Positions 15,987 to 24,679 of a stretch of DNA of 64,000 nucleotides are shown one piece after another. The notes beneath the pieces were generated by a model. It made no database searches. It had not been told where the DNA came from and was given only the letters and a program-made list of their open reading frames with translations. A program made the translations under genes and the position numbers. The first letter of the stretch is position 1; each line of letters starts with the position of its first letter. Source of the stretch: JAJZNI01 sp035624785 (lineage in GTDB: Bacteria; Chloroflexota; Dormibacteria; Aeolococcales; Aeolococcaceae); NCBI GenBank assembly GCA_035624785.1, contig DASPQV010000025.1, positions 1 to 64,000 of the forward strand, read 5' to 3'.

Positions 15987-17687
15987 CTAGGCCGGCTCGG
16001 GAGCCAAGTACCGGTCCAGCACCTCGAGCAGCACCCCGACCCGGATCGGCTTGGTGAGGTACTCCCGAGCGCCGGCGGCAAGGAGGCGCTCCATCTGCCG
16101 GACGGTGGCGTCCGCGGAGAGGACCACCACCGGGATCCGATCGGTCGTGGGATCGGCCATCAGCCGGTGGACGAACTCGGCGCCGTCGATGTCGGGCAGA
16201 TGGACGTCGAGCAGGATCAGTGCGGGGCGGTGCTGGCGGGCCAGCTCCAGGGCAAGGGTGCCCTGCATCGCCGGGATCAGGCGGATCCCCGGCCGCTGAG
16301 CCACGACGCCCTCGAGCACCTGGACGTTGGAGAGGTTGTCCTCGACGTAGAGCAGGGTCCCCCGTGGCTCGGGCTGCGCGTCCACACGCTCATCCGCCCC
16401 CGCTCCCGGCGCGTCGTCCGCCTCGGCACCGAGCGCGGTCGGCAGCTCCACCCAGAAGCTGCTGCCGATTCCCTCCTGGCTCTCCGCGCCGATCCGCCCA
16501 CCCATCGCGTCGAGCAGCGACTTGCACAGGGCCAGACCGAGGCCGGTGCCCTCGACCCCCGAGGCGGCCGCTGACAGGCGGTCGAAAGGTGAGAAGAGCC
16601 TCGACAGCTCGTCCCGGCGAAGCCCGATGCCGCTGTCCTGGACCGAGACGCGGGTGCGCGTTCCGTTCGCAGTGGATGTGATCCGGACCCACCCGCCCCG
16701 ACGGTTGTACTTGACAGCATTGGTGACGATGTTGAGCAGGACCTGGGTGAAGCGCTGCTGGTCGGCGATGACGCTGAGCCGCGCGGGGATGCCCGCCACG
16801 GTCACGCTCACATCGTGCTCGGCAAGCATGGGCCTGATCAGCTGGAGCACATCGGAGAGCGTGCTGAGCACGCCTGATGGCTCGGGAGAGAGGCTGAGCC
16901 GGCCCGCCTCGATGCGCGCGATGTCCAGGATGTCGTTGACCAGGGCGAGCAGGTGGTCGCCGGCCTTGAGGACGGTGCGGGCATAGTGGCGCTGCTGATC
17001 GGTGAGCTCGGTGAGCAGCAGCAGGTCGGCGAAGCCGATGGTGGAGGCCAGGGGGGTCCGGAGCTCGTGGCTGACCCGGGAGAGGAACTCGCTCTTGGCC
17101 CGGCTCGCCTCCTCGGCCAGGTCGCGGGCCGCGCGCAGGTCCGCTTCCAAGCGCCGTTGGGCGGTCACGTCGCGGGCGGCGGCGAAGACACCGCGCACGC
17201 TGCCGTCAGCGTCGCGGTAGACCGAGGCGTTGTACAGGACCTCGATGAGGCGCCCGTCCCGGTGCCGGAGGGTCAGCGGATAGTCGCGCACCTCGCCCTC
17301 AGCGAAGGCTTTCAGGTATCCGCTGCGGGCGCGCTCAGGCTCGGTGAAGTAGTCGGAGAAATCCGTGCCGATCAGCTCACTGCGGGACACCCCGGTGGCC
17401 TTGACGGTGGCCTCGTTGACGTCGGTGATCTTGCCGTCCGGACTGATGGTGACCAGGGGGTCCAGGCTGGCCTCGATGAGGCTGCGCGCATAGGAGGCCG
17501 CATTGGCAAGGCTCTGCTGCGGCCTAATCCTCTCACCGACGTCTCGAGCACTGGGGCCGAGACCGATGACAGCGCCGGAGCCCCCCCGCCTCGACACCGG
17601 AGGCGCCGGCCGGGCCCCGGTGGTCCGGGAACGCCGAGGCGCGCCCTCAGCCCCCGCCCGCGAACCCTCGTTGACGTCCTCGGCCAT
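15987..17687 (-). CDS. Soluble hybrid sensor histidine kinase: PAS - HisKA - HATPase - receiver
   Basis: 566 residues with no membrane segment. A disordered basic N-terminus is followed by a PAS domain (about 65-190, SLIEASLDPLVTISPDGKIT). HisKA carries SHELRTP with the phospho-accepting His near 206. The ATPase domain shows an N box (NIVTNAVKYN), G1 (DSGIGL) and G2 (GTGLGLALCKSL). The C-terminal receiver domain has acidic VEDN, LLDVHLPDIDG with phospho-Asp near 494, and a conserved Lys in LTKPIRVG. The HATPase core is ArcB/BarA-like. No HPt domain is present, so a separate phosphotransfer protein is expected elsewhere. The input signal is unknown. Confidence 0.92.
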   Translation of the reverse strand: MAEDVNEGSRAGAEGAPRRSRTTGARPAPPVSRRGGSGAVIGLGPSARDVGERIRPQQSLANAASYARSLIEASLDPLVTISPDGKITDVNEATVKATGVSRSELIGTDFSDYFTEPERARSGYLKAFAEGEVRDYPLTLRHRDGRLIEVLYNASVYRDADGSVRGVFAAARDVTAQRRLEADLRAARDLAEEASRAKSEFLSRVSHELRTPLASTIGFADLLLLTELTDQQRHYARTVLKAGDHLLALVNDILDIARIEAGRLSLSPEPSGVLSTLSDVLQLIRPMLAEHDVSVTVAGIPARLSVIADQQRFTQVLLNIVTNAVKYNRRGGWVRITSTANGTRTRVSVQDSGIGLRRDELSRLFSPFDRLSAAASGVEGTGLGLALCKSLLDAMGGRIGAESQEGIGSSFWVELPTALGAEADDAPGAGADERVDAQPEPRGTLLYVEDNLSNVQVLEGVVAQRPGIRLIPAMQGTLALELARQHRPALILLDVHLPDIDGAEFVHRLMADPTTDRIPVVVLSADATVRQMERLLAAGAREYLTKPIRVGVLLEVLDRYLAPEPA

Positions 17688-17987
17688 CGGCCCTGTCTGA
17701 GCCCTGTGGCTGGGAAACGACGCGCTCGCGGCTCATGCGGCGAAGGCGGCGCCGTCCCAGGCCCGAGTGTGCGCGGGACGCACGGCGCAAGACAGGGGCT
17801 CTCAGCCCTAACCGCTAGGATCGAACGGCTCTGCGGTGGGCCCCGCTGCTGAGGAGGGAGCTCACGCGGCCCCTGCTAGGCTGACCGTGATGGTCGCCCC
17901 CAGGAGGAGCCCGGCCGAGGCAGGCTGTCCGAGGCAGGTCCGAGCCCGGAGCGGGGCGGAGCCGGCCGCCGAGGCCCGGCCGGCGCC
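17688..17987. other. Divergent intergenic region between hybrid kinase and SCO1 fusion
   Basis: A TAGGAT (17816-17821, plus strand) fits the TANNNT -10 pattern common in GC-rich bacteria and could serve the SCO1-fusion operon, but no matching -35 is visible. The rest is strongly GC-rich with short G/C runs just before the GTG start at 17988. No gene or RNA is recognised. Confidence 0.3.
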
Positions 17988-19652
17988 GTGACCCGCCTGC
18001 GACGCTGGGAGCCGCCGCTGCGGCGCCACCCCGCGCTGGTCACGCTTGGGTTGCTCGCCGTTGTGGCCGTGACGGCGGGAGCGGTGAGCGCCCACGCCCT
18101 GCTCTCGGCCTCGTCGGTTCCGGCCGCCGGCGTGCTGGCGGACAACCCCGACCTCGACCCTGGCACGACGCTCAGCGGCCCGGCGCCCGACTTCACCCTC
18201 ACCGACCAGTACGGCCAGCATGTCTCCTTGCGCTCGTTCCGCGGCAAGGTGGTGATCCTGGCCTTCAACGACTCCCAGTGCACCACGATCTGCCCGCTCA
18301 CCACCACGGAGATGGTGGACGCCAGGCGGTTGCTGGGAGCCGCGGGAGCCCAGGTCCAGCTGCTCGGCATCGACGCCAACCCGCAGGCCACCTCTGTCGC
18401 CGACGTGCGTGCCTACTCGCAGGCCCACGGGATGATGCAGGAGTGGCACTTCCTCACCGGCTCGCTGGCCCAGCTGGAGGGCGTGTGGCGGGCCTACCAC
18501 GTCGCGGTGCAGATCGAGCAGGGGCAGATCGACCACACCCCGGCGCTGTACGTCATCGACGTGCAGGGCGGGCTGGCGCGCCTCTACCTCACCCAGATGG
18601 CCTACGCGGCGATCGGTCAGGAGGCTCAGCTCCTCGCCCAGGAGGCGGCCAGCCTGCTCCCCGACCACCCACGCGTGCCCTCCGGCCTCTCCTACGACCG
18701 GGTGGTGTCGGTCGGCCCGGGCACCGGGGTGTCCCTTCCCAAGGCAGGCGGGGGCAGCGTCGATCTTGGCCCGGGTGGTTCAGGACATCTGCTCCTCTTC
18801 TTCGCCACCTGGGATCAGGAGGTCACCAACCTGGCCCGTCAGCTGGAGGCGCTCAACCAGTACGCGGCCAGCGCCGGACGGGCCGGGCTGCCGGGCCTCG
18901 CGGCCGTCGACGAGGCCAGCGTCGAGCCGTCCAGCACAGCGCTGGGCACCTTCCTGGGCAGCCTCTCACCGACCCTCGACTACCCGGTGGCCATCGATGC
19001 CACCGGCCAGGTCGCCGACGGTTACGAGGTGGGCGATGAGCCGTGGCTGGTGCTGACCTCGGCGTCCGGCCAGATCCTCTGGAGCGACGACGTCTCGACG
19101 AACGGCTGGCTGACCTCCGGCGCGTTGGCCCAGCGGGTGGTAGAGGTGCTCGCCTCGCCGGCGCCCGCCGGGCCGGTCGGCCCAGGTTCGGCCGAGGCCG
19201 CGCTGGCAGGCTCGCCGGTTCCCCTCGCCGCCTTGCACGAGCAGGCGGGGCAGCTGCTGGGCGGTGGGTTCAGCGCTCTCAGCGCCCGGTTGGCGGCGCT
19301 GCGCGGCTACCCTGTGGTGGTCAATGTGTGGGCCTCCTGGTGCACCCCCTGCCGCGCCGAGTTCCCCCTCTTCGCCGCCGCCTCGCTGCGCTACGGGACC
19401 CAGGTCGGGTTCCTGGGCGCGGATCTCGCCGACGTCAGCGGCAACGCCCGGAGCTTCCTCTCCCAGCATCCGGTGAGCTACCCGAGCTACCCGGCAACCC
19501 TTCAGGATCTGAGCGCTCTGGCCATGGTCGAGGGTGCGCCGACAACGGTTTTCATAGACCCGACCGGGAAAGTGGTCTTCGTGCATCCCGGTGAATACCC
19601 CTCGCAGGGAGCCCTGGACAGCGACATCGCCAGCTACGCGCTGGGCAGCTGA
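17988..19652 (+). CDS. Triple thioredoxin-fold fusion: SCO1/SenC - degenerate Trx - TlpA
   Basis: 554 residues. An N-terminal membrane anchor (about 16-40) is followed by an SCO1/SenC domain. It has the copper-binding Cys98-x3-Cys102 (SQCTTICPLT) and the partner His183 (IDHTPALYVID). A second Trx-like unit (about 250-390, HLLLFFATWDQEV) lacks any Cys. The C-terminal TlpA/ResA-like domain has WASWCTPCRAEF (Cys452, Cys455) and the cis-Pro region GAPTTVFIDPTG. SCO1 proteins deliver copper to the CuA site of cytochrome oxidase; TlpA-like proteins keep the relevant cysteines reduced. Having donor and reductant on one extracytoplasmic chain fits that pathway, and CtaG two genes downstream supports it. 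Start: GTG 17988, without a clear ribosome site. Confidence 0.88.
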   Translation: MTRLRRWEPPLRRHPALVTLGLLAVVAVTAGAVSAHALLSASSVPAAGVLADNPDLDPGTTLSGPAPDFTLTDQYGQHVSLRSFRGKVVILAFNDSQCTTICPLTTTEMVDARRLLGAAGAQVQLLGIDANPQATSVADVRAYSQAHGMMQEWHFLTGSLAQLEGVWRAYHVAVQIEQGQIDHTPALYVIDVQGGLARLYLTQMAYAAIGQEAQLLAQEAASLLPDHPRVPSGLSYDRVVSVGPGTGVSLPKAGGGSVDLGPGGSGHLLLFFATWDQEVTNLARQLEALNQYAASAGRAGLPGLAAVDEASVEPSSTALGTFLGSLSPTLDYPVAIDATGQVADGYEVGDEPWLVLTSASGQILWSDDVSTNGWLTSGALAQRVVEVLASPAPAGPVGPGSAEAALAGSPVPLAALHEQAGQLLGGGFSALSARLAALRGYPVVVNVWASWCTPCRAEFPLFAAASLRYGTQVGFLGADLADVSGNARSFLSQHPVSYPSYPATLQDLSALAMVEGAPTTVFIDPTGKVVFVHPGEYPSQGALDSDIASYALGS

Positions 19653-19661
19653 GCCAAGGCC

Positions 19662-20735
19662 GTGGCCGTACCCGGGTCAGCCAACCCGCGCATCGGGGCC
19701 CAGGGCAGGGAGAGCACGCGACCGGCAGGCACGCTCGAGGAGAGCCGTCCCGTCCCGGCTCCGGTGCACGCCGCCGCATCCGAGCCGGCCGGCCCGGCCA
19801 GCGACCGGGCCCGGATCGCCGTCATCAAGCAGCGGATGCTGTGGTGCCTGGCCATCCTCTGGCTCATCGACACCGCCCTCCAGGCACAGCCGGTGATGTT
19901 CAGCTACGACATCGTCAGCACGATCATGACCCCGAGCCTGGGCACCAACCCGATATTCCTCAACTCGCTCGACCAGTGGGCGATCAACCTGGTGACCCCC
20001 GACATCGTCGCCTGGAACTGCGGGTTCATCGCCATCCAGGGAATGGTCGCGGTGGCATTGCTGTGGGGATTGCTCGGTCGCAAGCGCTCCCTGATCAGGT
20101 TCGGGCTCTGGCTCTCCATCTTCTGGGGGATCGTGGTCTGGATCGTCGGCGAGGGCACCGGCGGGGTGTTCACCGGGCAGGGGACCATGCTCACCGGCGC
20201 CCCCGGAGCCGTGCTCCTCTACCTGTTGATCGCCACCTTTCTGCTGCTGCCGGACCGGCAGTGGAACCTCGACGGCCGGTTCTGCGCGCCCCGCGACACC
20301 CTCGCCATCATCTTCTTCTACGGCTTCCTGGCCCAGGTGCTCACCCCCGTCTACTGGAGTGACGGCGCGCTGTCGGAGCTCATCCAGGGGCAGCTGGGGA
20401 TGGCTCCGCCGTGGATGGACTCGACGCTCCGCCCCGCCGTCTCGCTCACCGCCCATTCCCCCCAGCTGTGGAACGCAGGGCTGGGGCTGGCGCTGCTCAT
20501 GGCCGGCATCCTCCTCTGGGGTCGCCGGCCCAGGCTCGCCGGCTTCGTGTGGCTCGGGATCGTGCTCGCCGTCATCTGGTACTGGGGGGAGGCGATGGGC
20601 GGCATCTTCGACGGCATGGGCACGGATCCCAACAGCGCGCCGCTGCTGGCGCTGCTGGCGCTGCCGGCCTGGGCGGTGTGGAGGGCGCGCCGAGAGCAGG
20701 CCGGCATCGCGTCAAGCGAGCCCGCAGCCGTCTGA
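19662..20735 (+). CDS. Polytopic membrane protein with internal duplication, linked to cytochrome oxidase assembly genes
   Basis: 357 residues from GTG 19662, nine bases after the SCO1 fusion. A cytoplasmic tail of about 50 residues is followed by around seven to eight hydrophobic segments. Two regions are clearly related: VVWIVGEGTGGVFTGQGT with a following GAPGAVLLYLL, and AVIWYWGEAMGGIFDGMGTD with a following SAPLLALLAL. This gives a shared pattern W-x-x-G-E-x-x-G-G-[VI]-F-x-G-x-G-T-x-A-P-x-x-L-L at the ends of two helix bundles. The conserved Glu next to a membrane helix could bind metal or cofactor. I do not recognise a named family. Position between SCO1 and CtaG suggests a role in copper handling or oxidase biogenesis. 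Confidence 0.75.
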   Translation: MAVPGSANPRIGAQGRESTRPAGTLEESRPVPAPVHAAASEPAGPASDRARIAVIKQRMLWCLAILWLIDTALQAQPVMFSYDIVSTIMTPSLGTNPIFLNSLDQWAINLVTPDIVAWNCGFIAIQGMVAVALLWGLLGRKRSLIRFGLWLSIFWGIVVWIVGEGTGGVFTGQGTMLTGAPGAVLLYLLIATFLLLPDRQWNLDGRFCAPRDTLAIIFFYGFLAQVLTPVYWSDGALSELIQGQLGMAPPWMDSTLRPAVSLTAHSPQLWNAGLGLALLMAGILLWGRRPRLAGFVWLGIVLAVIWYWGEAMGGIFDGMGTDPNSAPLLALLALPAWAVWRARREQAGIASSEPAAV

Positions 20736-20799
20736 AACCCCCCGGCCGGCAGATTCCCGAGGCCGGCTCGATCGGGCCAGCGCGCTACGCTTGCCAGCG

Positions 20800-21798
20800 G
20801 TGCCGGCTGCCAGTGTGAGCCTGACCGACTGGAGCTTCGACCCCAGCATCTACGCGGGCGTGGCGTTCGTCTGCGCCCTGTATGCGATCGCCCATCGGAG
20901 AGGCTGGCTCAGCTCCAGCGACGACCTCCGCCCCTGGGGGCTCACCCCGCGCTCCCGGGTTCTGATGTTCGCCATCGGCGTCCTGGTCTGCTTCGTGGCA
21001 CTCGAGTCCCCCATCGACTACATCGGCGACAACTACCTCAACGCCATCCACATGGTCCAGCACATGCTGCTGATGGTGGTGGCGCCGCCCCTCGTCCTTC
21101 TCGGCATCGCCGGAGCACGCTCACCGGCGCGGGGCTGGATGCGCGGGCCGTGGCGGATCTGGACCGCGATCACCAATCCCTGGACCGCGCTCTGCCTCTT
21201 CACCGCCACCATGTGGATCTGGCACTACCCGCCCTGGTACGACGCTGCCCTGTACAACGACACGCTGCACGCTTTCGAGCACCTCACCCTGCTCGCCGCC
21301 GGTCTCGTCTTCTTCTGGTCGGTCGTGGACCCGATCCGGGGTGAGGGGATCCGGCCGGTGCCGTCCTGGACCAAGCTCGTCACCATGAGCCTGGCCGGCG
21401 CGCCCTGCACGGCGCTGGCCTTCATCTTCATCGTGGCGCCGCAGCCCTTCTACAGCTTCTACGTCGCGGCGCCGAGGCTCTGGGGGATCTCGGCCCTGGC
21501 CGACCAGCAGCTGGGCGGGGTGGCCATGCTGGTCCTTTTCCACCTGACCATGTTCAGCGCCATCACGCCGGTCTTCCTGCGCATGTTCCGGGGCAGTCCC
21601 GAGGACGACGAGCGGGCGCTGGAACCGCTGTCCGCCCTGGTTCGGGCGCTCGCGCAGCCGGCCACCCCGGCCCTCCCGTCGCCGGCCCGAGAGGAGGCGC
21701 CCGGCCCGGCCGCGCCGAGCCGGCAGCCCGGGGCTCCGCTGCCCACGCTGAGCCCCCAGGGGGCGGCCCCGGCCCTATCCCCCGCGGCCACCGACTGA
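20800..21798 (+). CDS. ctaG: Cytochrome c oxidase assembly protein CtaG (caa3 type)
   Basis: 332 residues from GTG 20800 (GTG 20815 and TTG 20791 are alternatives). About seven membrane helices are visible with the CtaG_2/caa3_CtaG hallmarks: ALESPIDYIGDNYLNAIHMV then QHMLLMVVAPPLVLLG, MWIWHYPPWYDAAL and HAFEHLTLLAAGLVFFW, plus DQQLGGVAMLV. The histidines in these helices are the likely copper or haem contacts. It serves assembly of a caa3-type terminal oxidase at the cytoplasmic membrane. A Pro/Ala-rich C-terminal tail of about 70 residues is extra. The two genes upstream run in the same direction and form its probable operon. No oxidase subunit genes lie in the window. Confidence 0.88.
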   Translation: MPAASVSLTDWSFDPSIYAGVAFVCALYAIAHRRGWLSSSDDLRPWGLTPRSRVLMFAIGVLVCFVALESPIDYIGDNYLNAIHMVQHMLLMVVAPPLVLLGIAGARSPARGWMRGPWRIWTAITNPWTALCLFTATMWIWHYPPWYDAALYNDTLHAFEHLTLLAAGLVFFWSVVDPIRGEGIRPVPSWTKLVTMSLAGAPCTALAFIFIVAPQPFYSFYVAAPRLWGISALADQQLGGVAMLVLFHLTMFSAITPVFLRMFRGSPEDDERALEPLSALVRALAQPATPALPSPAREEAPGPAAPSRQPGAPLPTLSPQGAAPALSPAATD

Positions 21799-21842
21799 GG
21801 GCGCGGCCGGCGGCGTGCTGACCCACGACTTCGGCCGCCCTC
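21797..21842 (+). terminator. Hairpin at the end of ctaG
   Basis: GAGGG-CG-CGGCCG (from 21797) can pair with CGGCCG-CCCTC (ending 21842) around a loop of about 22 bases. The stem begins at the ctaG stop codon. No U-run follows, so it may be a weak or bidirectional terminator between two convergent transcription units. Confidence 0.4.
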
Positions 21843-21998
21843 CGCATGAAGGCATCAGGAGCGGTGAACGGCAGCGACTCCCAAAGGTGCTGTGGGGGAA
21901 CGCAGCGCGGCTGCTGGACATCGGAGCCTGGACACCACCCCGCAGGGCCGATGAGGTGCCGCTTCTGCGTCGCGGGTCTCGATTGACGAAGGCGGTTG

Positions 21999-23558
21999 TC
22001 AACCTGGGCCCACCAGGAAGAAGCCGCTGGGTCGGTTCACCGCAAATAGCGGGACGCCGGCAAGAGCAAGCTCGCTGATACCCCCAGCGGAGTCGACAAG
22101 GAACAGATGGCCGTCGATGAGCAGAATGAACTCCGTCCCATACGGCGCAGCGGCTGCCTGGGCCTGGAAGTAACCGGGGAGTCGGACCTGCCGGACGATT
22201 CGTCCGCTGGACGCGTCGAGAAGGTCGAGGACGGTGGCCGTCCCCCCACCGGTGCTGGAGCCGATCGTGAGGAGGCGCGAAGAGTCGGACCCGATGCCGA
22301 GAACCCCGGCACAGAGTGGCAGACCGGAGACCGGGATCGGGCTACCTGAAGGGAGGCGTACGAGCGCCAGCCTGGCGCAGCCTGAGCCACTGGGTCGGTA
22401 ATCCGCCAGCAGGCTGCCATCTCCGGAGGCGTAGAACCACGCCGTCCCATCGGGCGGCGAACCTCGCCAGCTCCGCTCATAGAGCACCGCGCCCGTGGAG
22501 AGTCGAAGTGCCCAGCTGAGCGGGCCGATCACCGAACCGAGGAGTGCGTGCGACGTCGGGCTCGACGCCGCACCCGAAGCAGTGCTGGATGCGCTCGGCC
22601 CAGCAGATGCCTCGTCCGAAGAGAGCTGCCAGGCAATGGCGATGGACGCTGAGTCGCTGGTCTGGTCGCAGGCAACCGCGGTTGCCTCTGCCACTCCCCA
22701 CGTGGGAGGCGGAGCGAGGTCGGCCGTGGCGACCGGGGCGGGGAGCGCGAGCGAGGCGACTGTGCGCACCGTTCCTCTCAAGAGGACCTCCTCGAGGGTC
22801 AAGCCATCAGGGGAACCCCCGCTCGACCCGCTCTGTAGCGCCTTCGAGGCAGCCCCGGGGTCGCGAATCCACGACGAAGGACCCGCCACGCAGACGCCGC
22901 TGTCATCGCTGAGCCAGGTGACCCCGAGGTCCCCGATTTCACCGGCAGGCGCCGCGAAGTCTTCGAGCAGCGGGCTCATTGCGGTGATCTCCGTCACCAC
23001 GTGGCCGGCGTCGTCGATCACCCGGCCGTCCCGCAGCAGGGCACGCGTTCCATCAGGGCTGACCGCGACGATGGCGTCCGCCGAGCTCGGATATGCGGGA
23101 TCGCGCGGCAACACGAACTGATGTCGGAGAGCACCGCTCCAGTCGATGACGTCGACCCTCACCGTCTGGGTGGCCTGGCACCCGGGGGGTGAGCCACCCG
23201 CCGGCGCGCACCCGCGGGGGTACAGCAACGACGCGCTGGTGAGCCACACGTAGGAGGCAGTCCCGCCGGCGACGGGCGCCGCGGGTCCAGCGCCGGATTC
23301 CAGTGCCGACACCACGGGGTCGCTCGAACGCGGCGTCCCGGCTGTCCCCCGGGTGATCGCGAAACCGGCGACCAGCGCTCCAACCAGGACGACCGAGACC
23401 GTTACGCTCAGCAGCGTCCGAGGAGCGCGGTGCGGGCGGGTGGCACGCTCACGCAGCCGCTGACGCACTCTGAGGTCCCAGCCGGCGGAGACGGGCGTGT
23501 CCAGAGCCGCGTGGAGGATGGAGCTCCAGCGGGCGTCGTCCGAAGGCTCGAGGGTCAT
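21999..23558 (-). CDS. Membrane-anchored putative anti-sigma factor with beta-propeller-like outer domain
   Basis: 519 residues from ATG 23558, which overlaps the sigma-factor stop (ATGA). A short cytoplasmic N-terminus (about 1-45, WSSILHAALDTPVSAGWDLR) precedes one membrane helix (LLSVTVSVVLVGALVAGFAI). The outer part is long, Ser/Thr/Gly-rich and made of repeated strands such as ADAIVAVSPDGTRALLRDGR and GTAWFYASGDGSLLADYRPS, as in propeller proteins. The cytoplasmic part lacks the H-x3-C-x2-C zinc anti-sigma motif. Gene order and coupling make it the partner of the upstream ECF sigma factor. The sensed signal is unknown. Confidence 0.7.
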   Translation of the reverse strand: MTLEPSDDARWSSILHAALDTPVSAGWDLRVRQRLRERATRPHRAPRTLLSVTVSVVLVGALVAGFAITRGTAGTPRSSDPVVSALESGAGPAAPVAGGTASYVWLTSASLLYPRGCAPAGGSPPGCQATQTVRVDVIDWSGALRHQFVLPRDPAYPSSADAIVAVSPDGTRALLRDGRVIDDAGHVVTEITAMSPLLEDFAAPAGEIGDLGVTWLSDDSGVCVAGPSSWIRDPGAASKALQSGSSGGSPDGLTLEEVLLRGTVRTVASLALPAPVATADLAPPPTWGVAEATAVACDQTSDSASIAIAWQLSSDEASAGPSASSTASGAASSPTSHALLGSVIGPLSWALRLSTGAVLYERSWRGSPPDGTAWFYASGDGSLLADYRPSGSGCARLALVRLPSGSPIPVSGLPLCAGVLGIGSDSSRLLTIGSSTGGGTATVLDLLDASSGRIVRQVRLPGYFQAQAAAAPYGTEFILLIDGHLFLVDSAGGISELALAGVPLFAVNRPSGFFLVGPG

Positions 23559-24163
23559 GGCCTCACCTCGATGGCATCGCCAAGGGCCACGCGCATGGCG
23601 GCGGTGGCCCGGGAGACGCGGACGCGCGCGGCGTTCTCGGAGCAGCCGAGCACCGCCGCCACCTCCGGATAGGGGAGGTCCAGGTAATAGCGGAGAACAA
23701 GCGCCAGACGGGCCCTGCTCGGGAGGCTCCTCAGAACCCTGCGCACGTCGATCCTCCAGTCGGCGTCCGCGGGCGCAGCTGCGATCGCCGTGACGCGCAG
23801 ATCCGGCAACCGGAGCACGCGTGCCCAGCGGCTGCGCCGGCCTTCCCGACAGCGGTTCACGACGATCCCGAGAAACCAAGGAGCGAGGTCGGAACCTGGT
23901 CGGCGGTTCCTGCGGCGGTCCCAGGCCCGAAGGGCGGCCTCCTGGACCGCGTCCTCGGCCTGTGTCGCGTCGAGGAGCAGACCCATCGCCAGGCGACGAG
24001 CTGGGAGGAGGACCGGGGAGAGCTCCGCCTCGAAGGCGTCGGCCTCCGCCCGATCCAACTCGCCGGGAAGACGGCGGCTCGCCACGTCAGCGGCCTCCGG
24101 GCAGTCGGTCACAGCCCGTATACGGGGACGAGCGTCCAAGTATGTCGCCTGCTGACGTGGCAT
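23555..24163 (-). CDS. ECF-family RNA polymerase sigma factor
   Basis: 202 residues from ATG 24163 (MPRQQATYLDARPRIRAV), chosen because GAGG stands six bases upstream. ATG 24247 and GTG 24112 are alternatives. Region 2 is visible in LLLDATQAEDAVQEAALRAW, followed by APWFLGIVVNRCRE. Region 4 is RSLPSRARLALVLRYYLDLP then YPEVAAVLGCSENAARVRVS. A perfect 12-bp palindrome CCCGTATACGGG lies at 24115-24126, just upstream of GTG 24112. If that GTG is used the palindrome would be the promoter or operator of a leaderless message. The coupled membrane protein downstream is its presumed anti-sigma factor. Confidence 0.88.
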   Translation of the reverse strand: MPRQQATYLDARPRIRAVTDCPEAADVASRRLPGELDRAEADAFEAELSPVLLPARRLAMGLLLDATQAEDAVQEAALRAWDRRRNRRPGSDLAPWFLGIVVNRCREGRRSRWARVLRLPDLRVTAIAAAPADADWRIDVRRVLRSLPSRARLALVLRYYLDLPYPEVAAVLGCSENAARVRVSRATAAMRVALGDAIEVRP

Positions 24164-24345
24164 CGCCAACCTCGCCGCCTTACCGGCGTGGCGGACCGTG
24201 GCGGGGGCGGCCTCCGGGGAGCCGGGAGTCAGCCCGCCCAGCGGCAATAGCCGGACCTCCGGTGGAGGGCATGGGCTGACGGGGCCGCTGCGCCCGGACC
24301 GGCGGGAAGCTCGACCCGTCTCCCCCTGAGTATCCTTGGGCCGAT

Positions 24346-24422
24346 CCCAGGGTAGCCAAGCTGGTCAAGGCAACGGTCTGTAAAACCGTGTATCGCTGGT
24401 TCGAGTCCAGCCCCTGGGACCA
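24346..24422 (+). tRNA. tRNA-Tyr (anticodon GUA) of archaeal type: C1:G72, five-base variable loop
   Basis: 77 bases with encoded CCA. Acceptor CCCAGGG/CCCTGGG, D arm GCC-loop-GGC with the GG pair in the loop, anticodon arm ACGGT-CTGTAAA-ACCGT (G34 U35 A36), variable region GTATC, T arm GCTGG-TTCGAGT-CCAGC, discriminator A73, CCA 24420-24422. Bacterial tRNA-Tyr has G1:C72 and a long class II variable arm. This one has C1:G72 and a short variable loop, as in archaea and eukaryotes. It resembles the tRNA-Tyr of Methanocaldococcus jannaschii along its whole length, as far as I can compare from memory. It stands 257 bases before a synthetase of matching type. Confidence 0.93.
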
Positions 24423-24679
24423 CTTCCCGGTGTGGACGCCGGCCTCGAGGCGTGTGCTGCCCTGAGCCCGGCAGCTTGACGCGGGAGGGGCGGGTCAGCC
24501 CCGGGCGCTCTCGATGCAGGCCCTGGGGGTGCGTGCGACGGCGCCGGGTCCGGGCCAGGCGGATGCGGAGCCCTGACGGCGGCACGATCCCCCGACAGCT
24601 CCGGCTACCATGGCGGGACCCTGGCCGGAACCCCGAATGTGACCGCGTATCCCGGCCCTCCTGGCGCCCCCTCCCCTTG

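Noticed and set aside
24346..24422. Reading the anticodon as UGU (tRNA-Thr)
   Set aside because: The seven-base loop CTGTAAA places GUA at positions 34-36 with U33 in place; UGU would shift the loop and break the stem.
24630..24655. TGTGACCGCG before tyrS resembles the T-box TGGNACCGCG
   Set aside because: The bulge bases would have to pair with ACCA of tRNA-Tyr (needs UGGU), which they do not, and no stem I with a Tyr specifier was found.
24452..24679. In-frame N-terminal extension of TyrRS
   Set aside because: It is Arg/Pro-rich, has no family similarity, and the normal TyrRS start begins just after ATG 24680.
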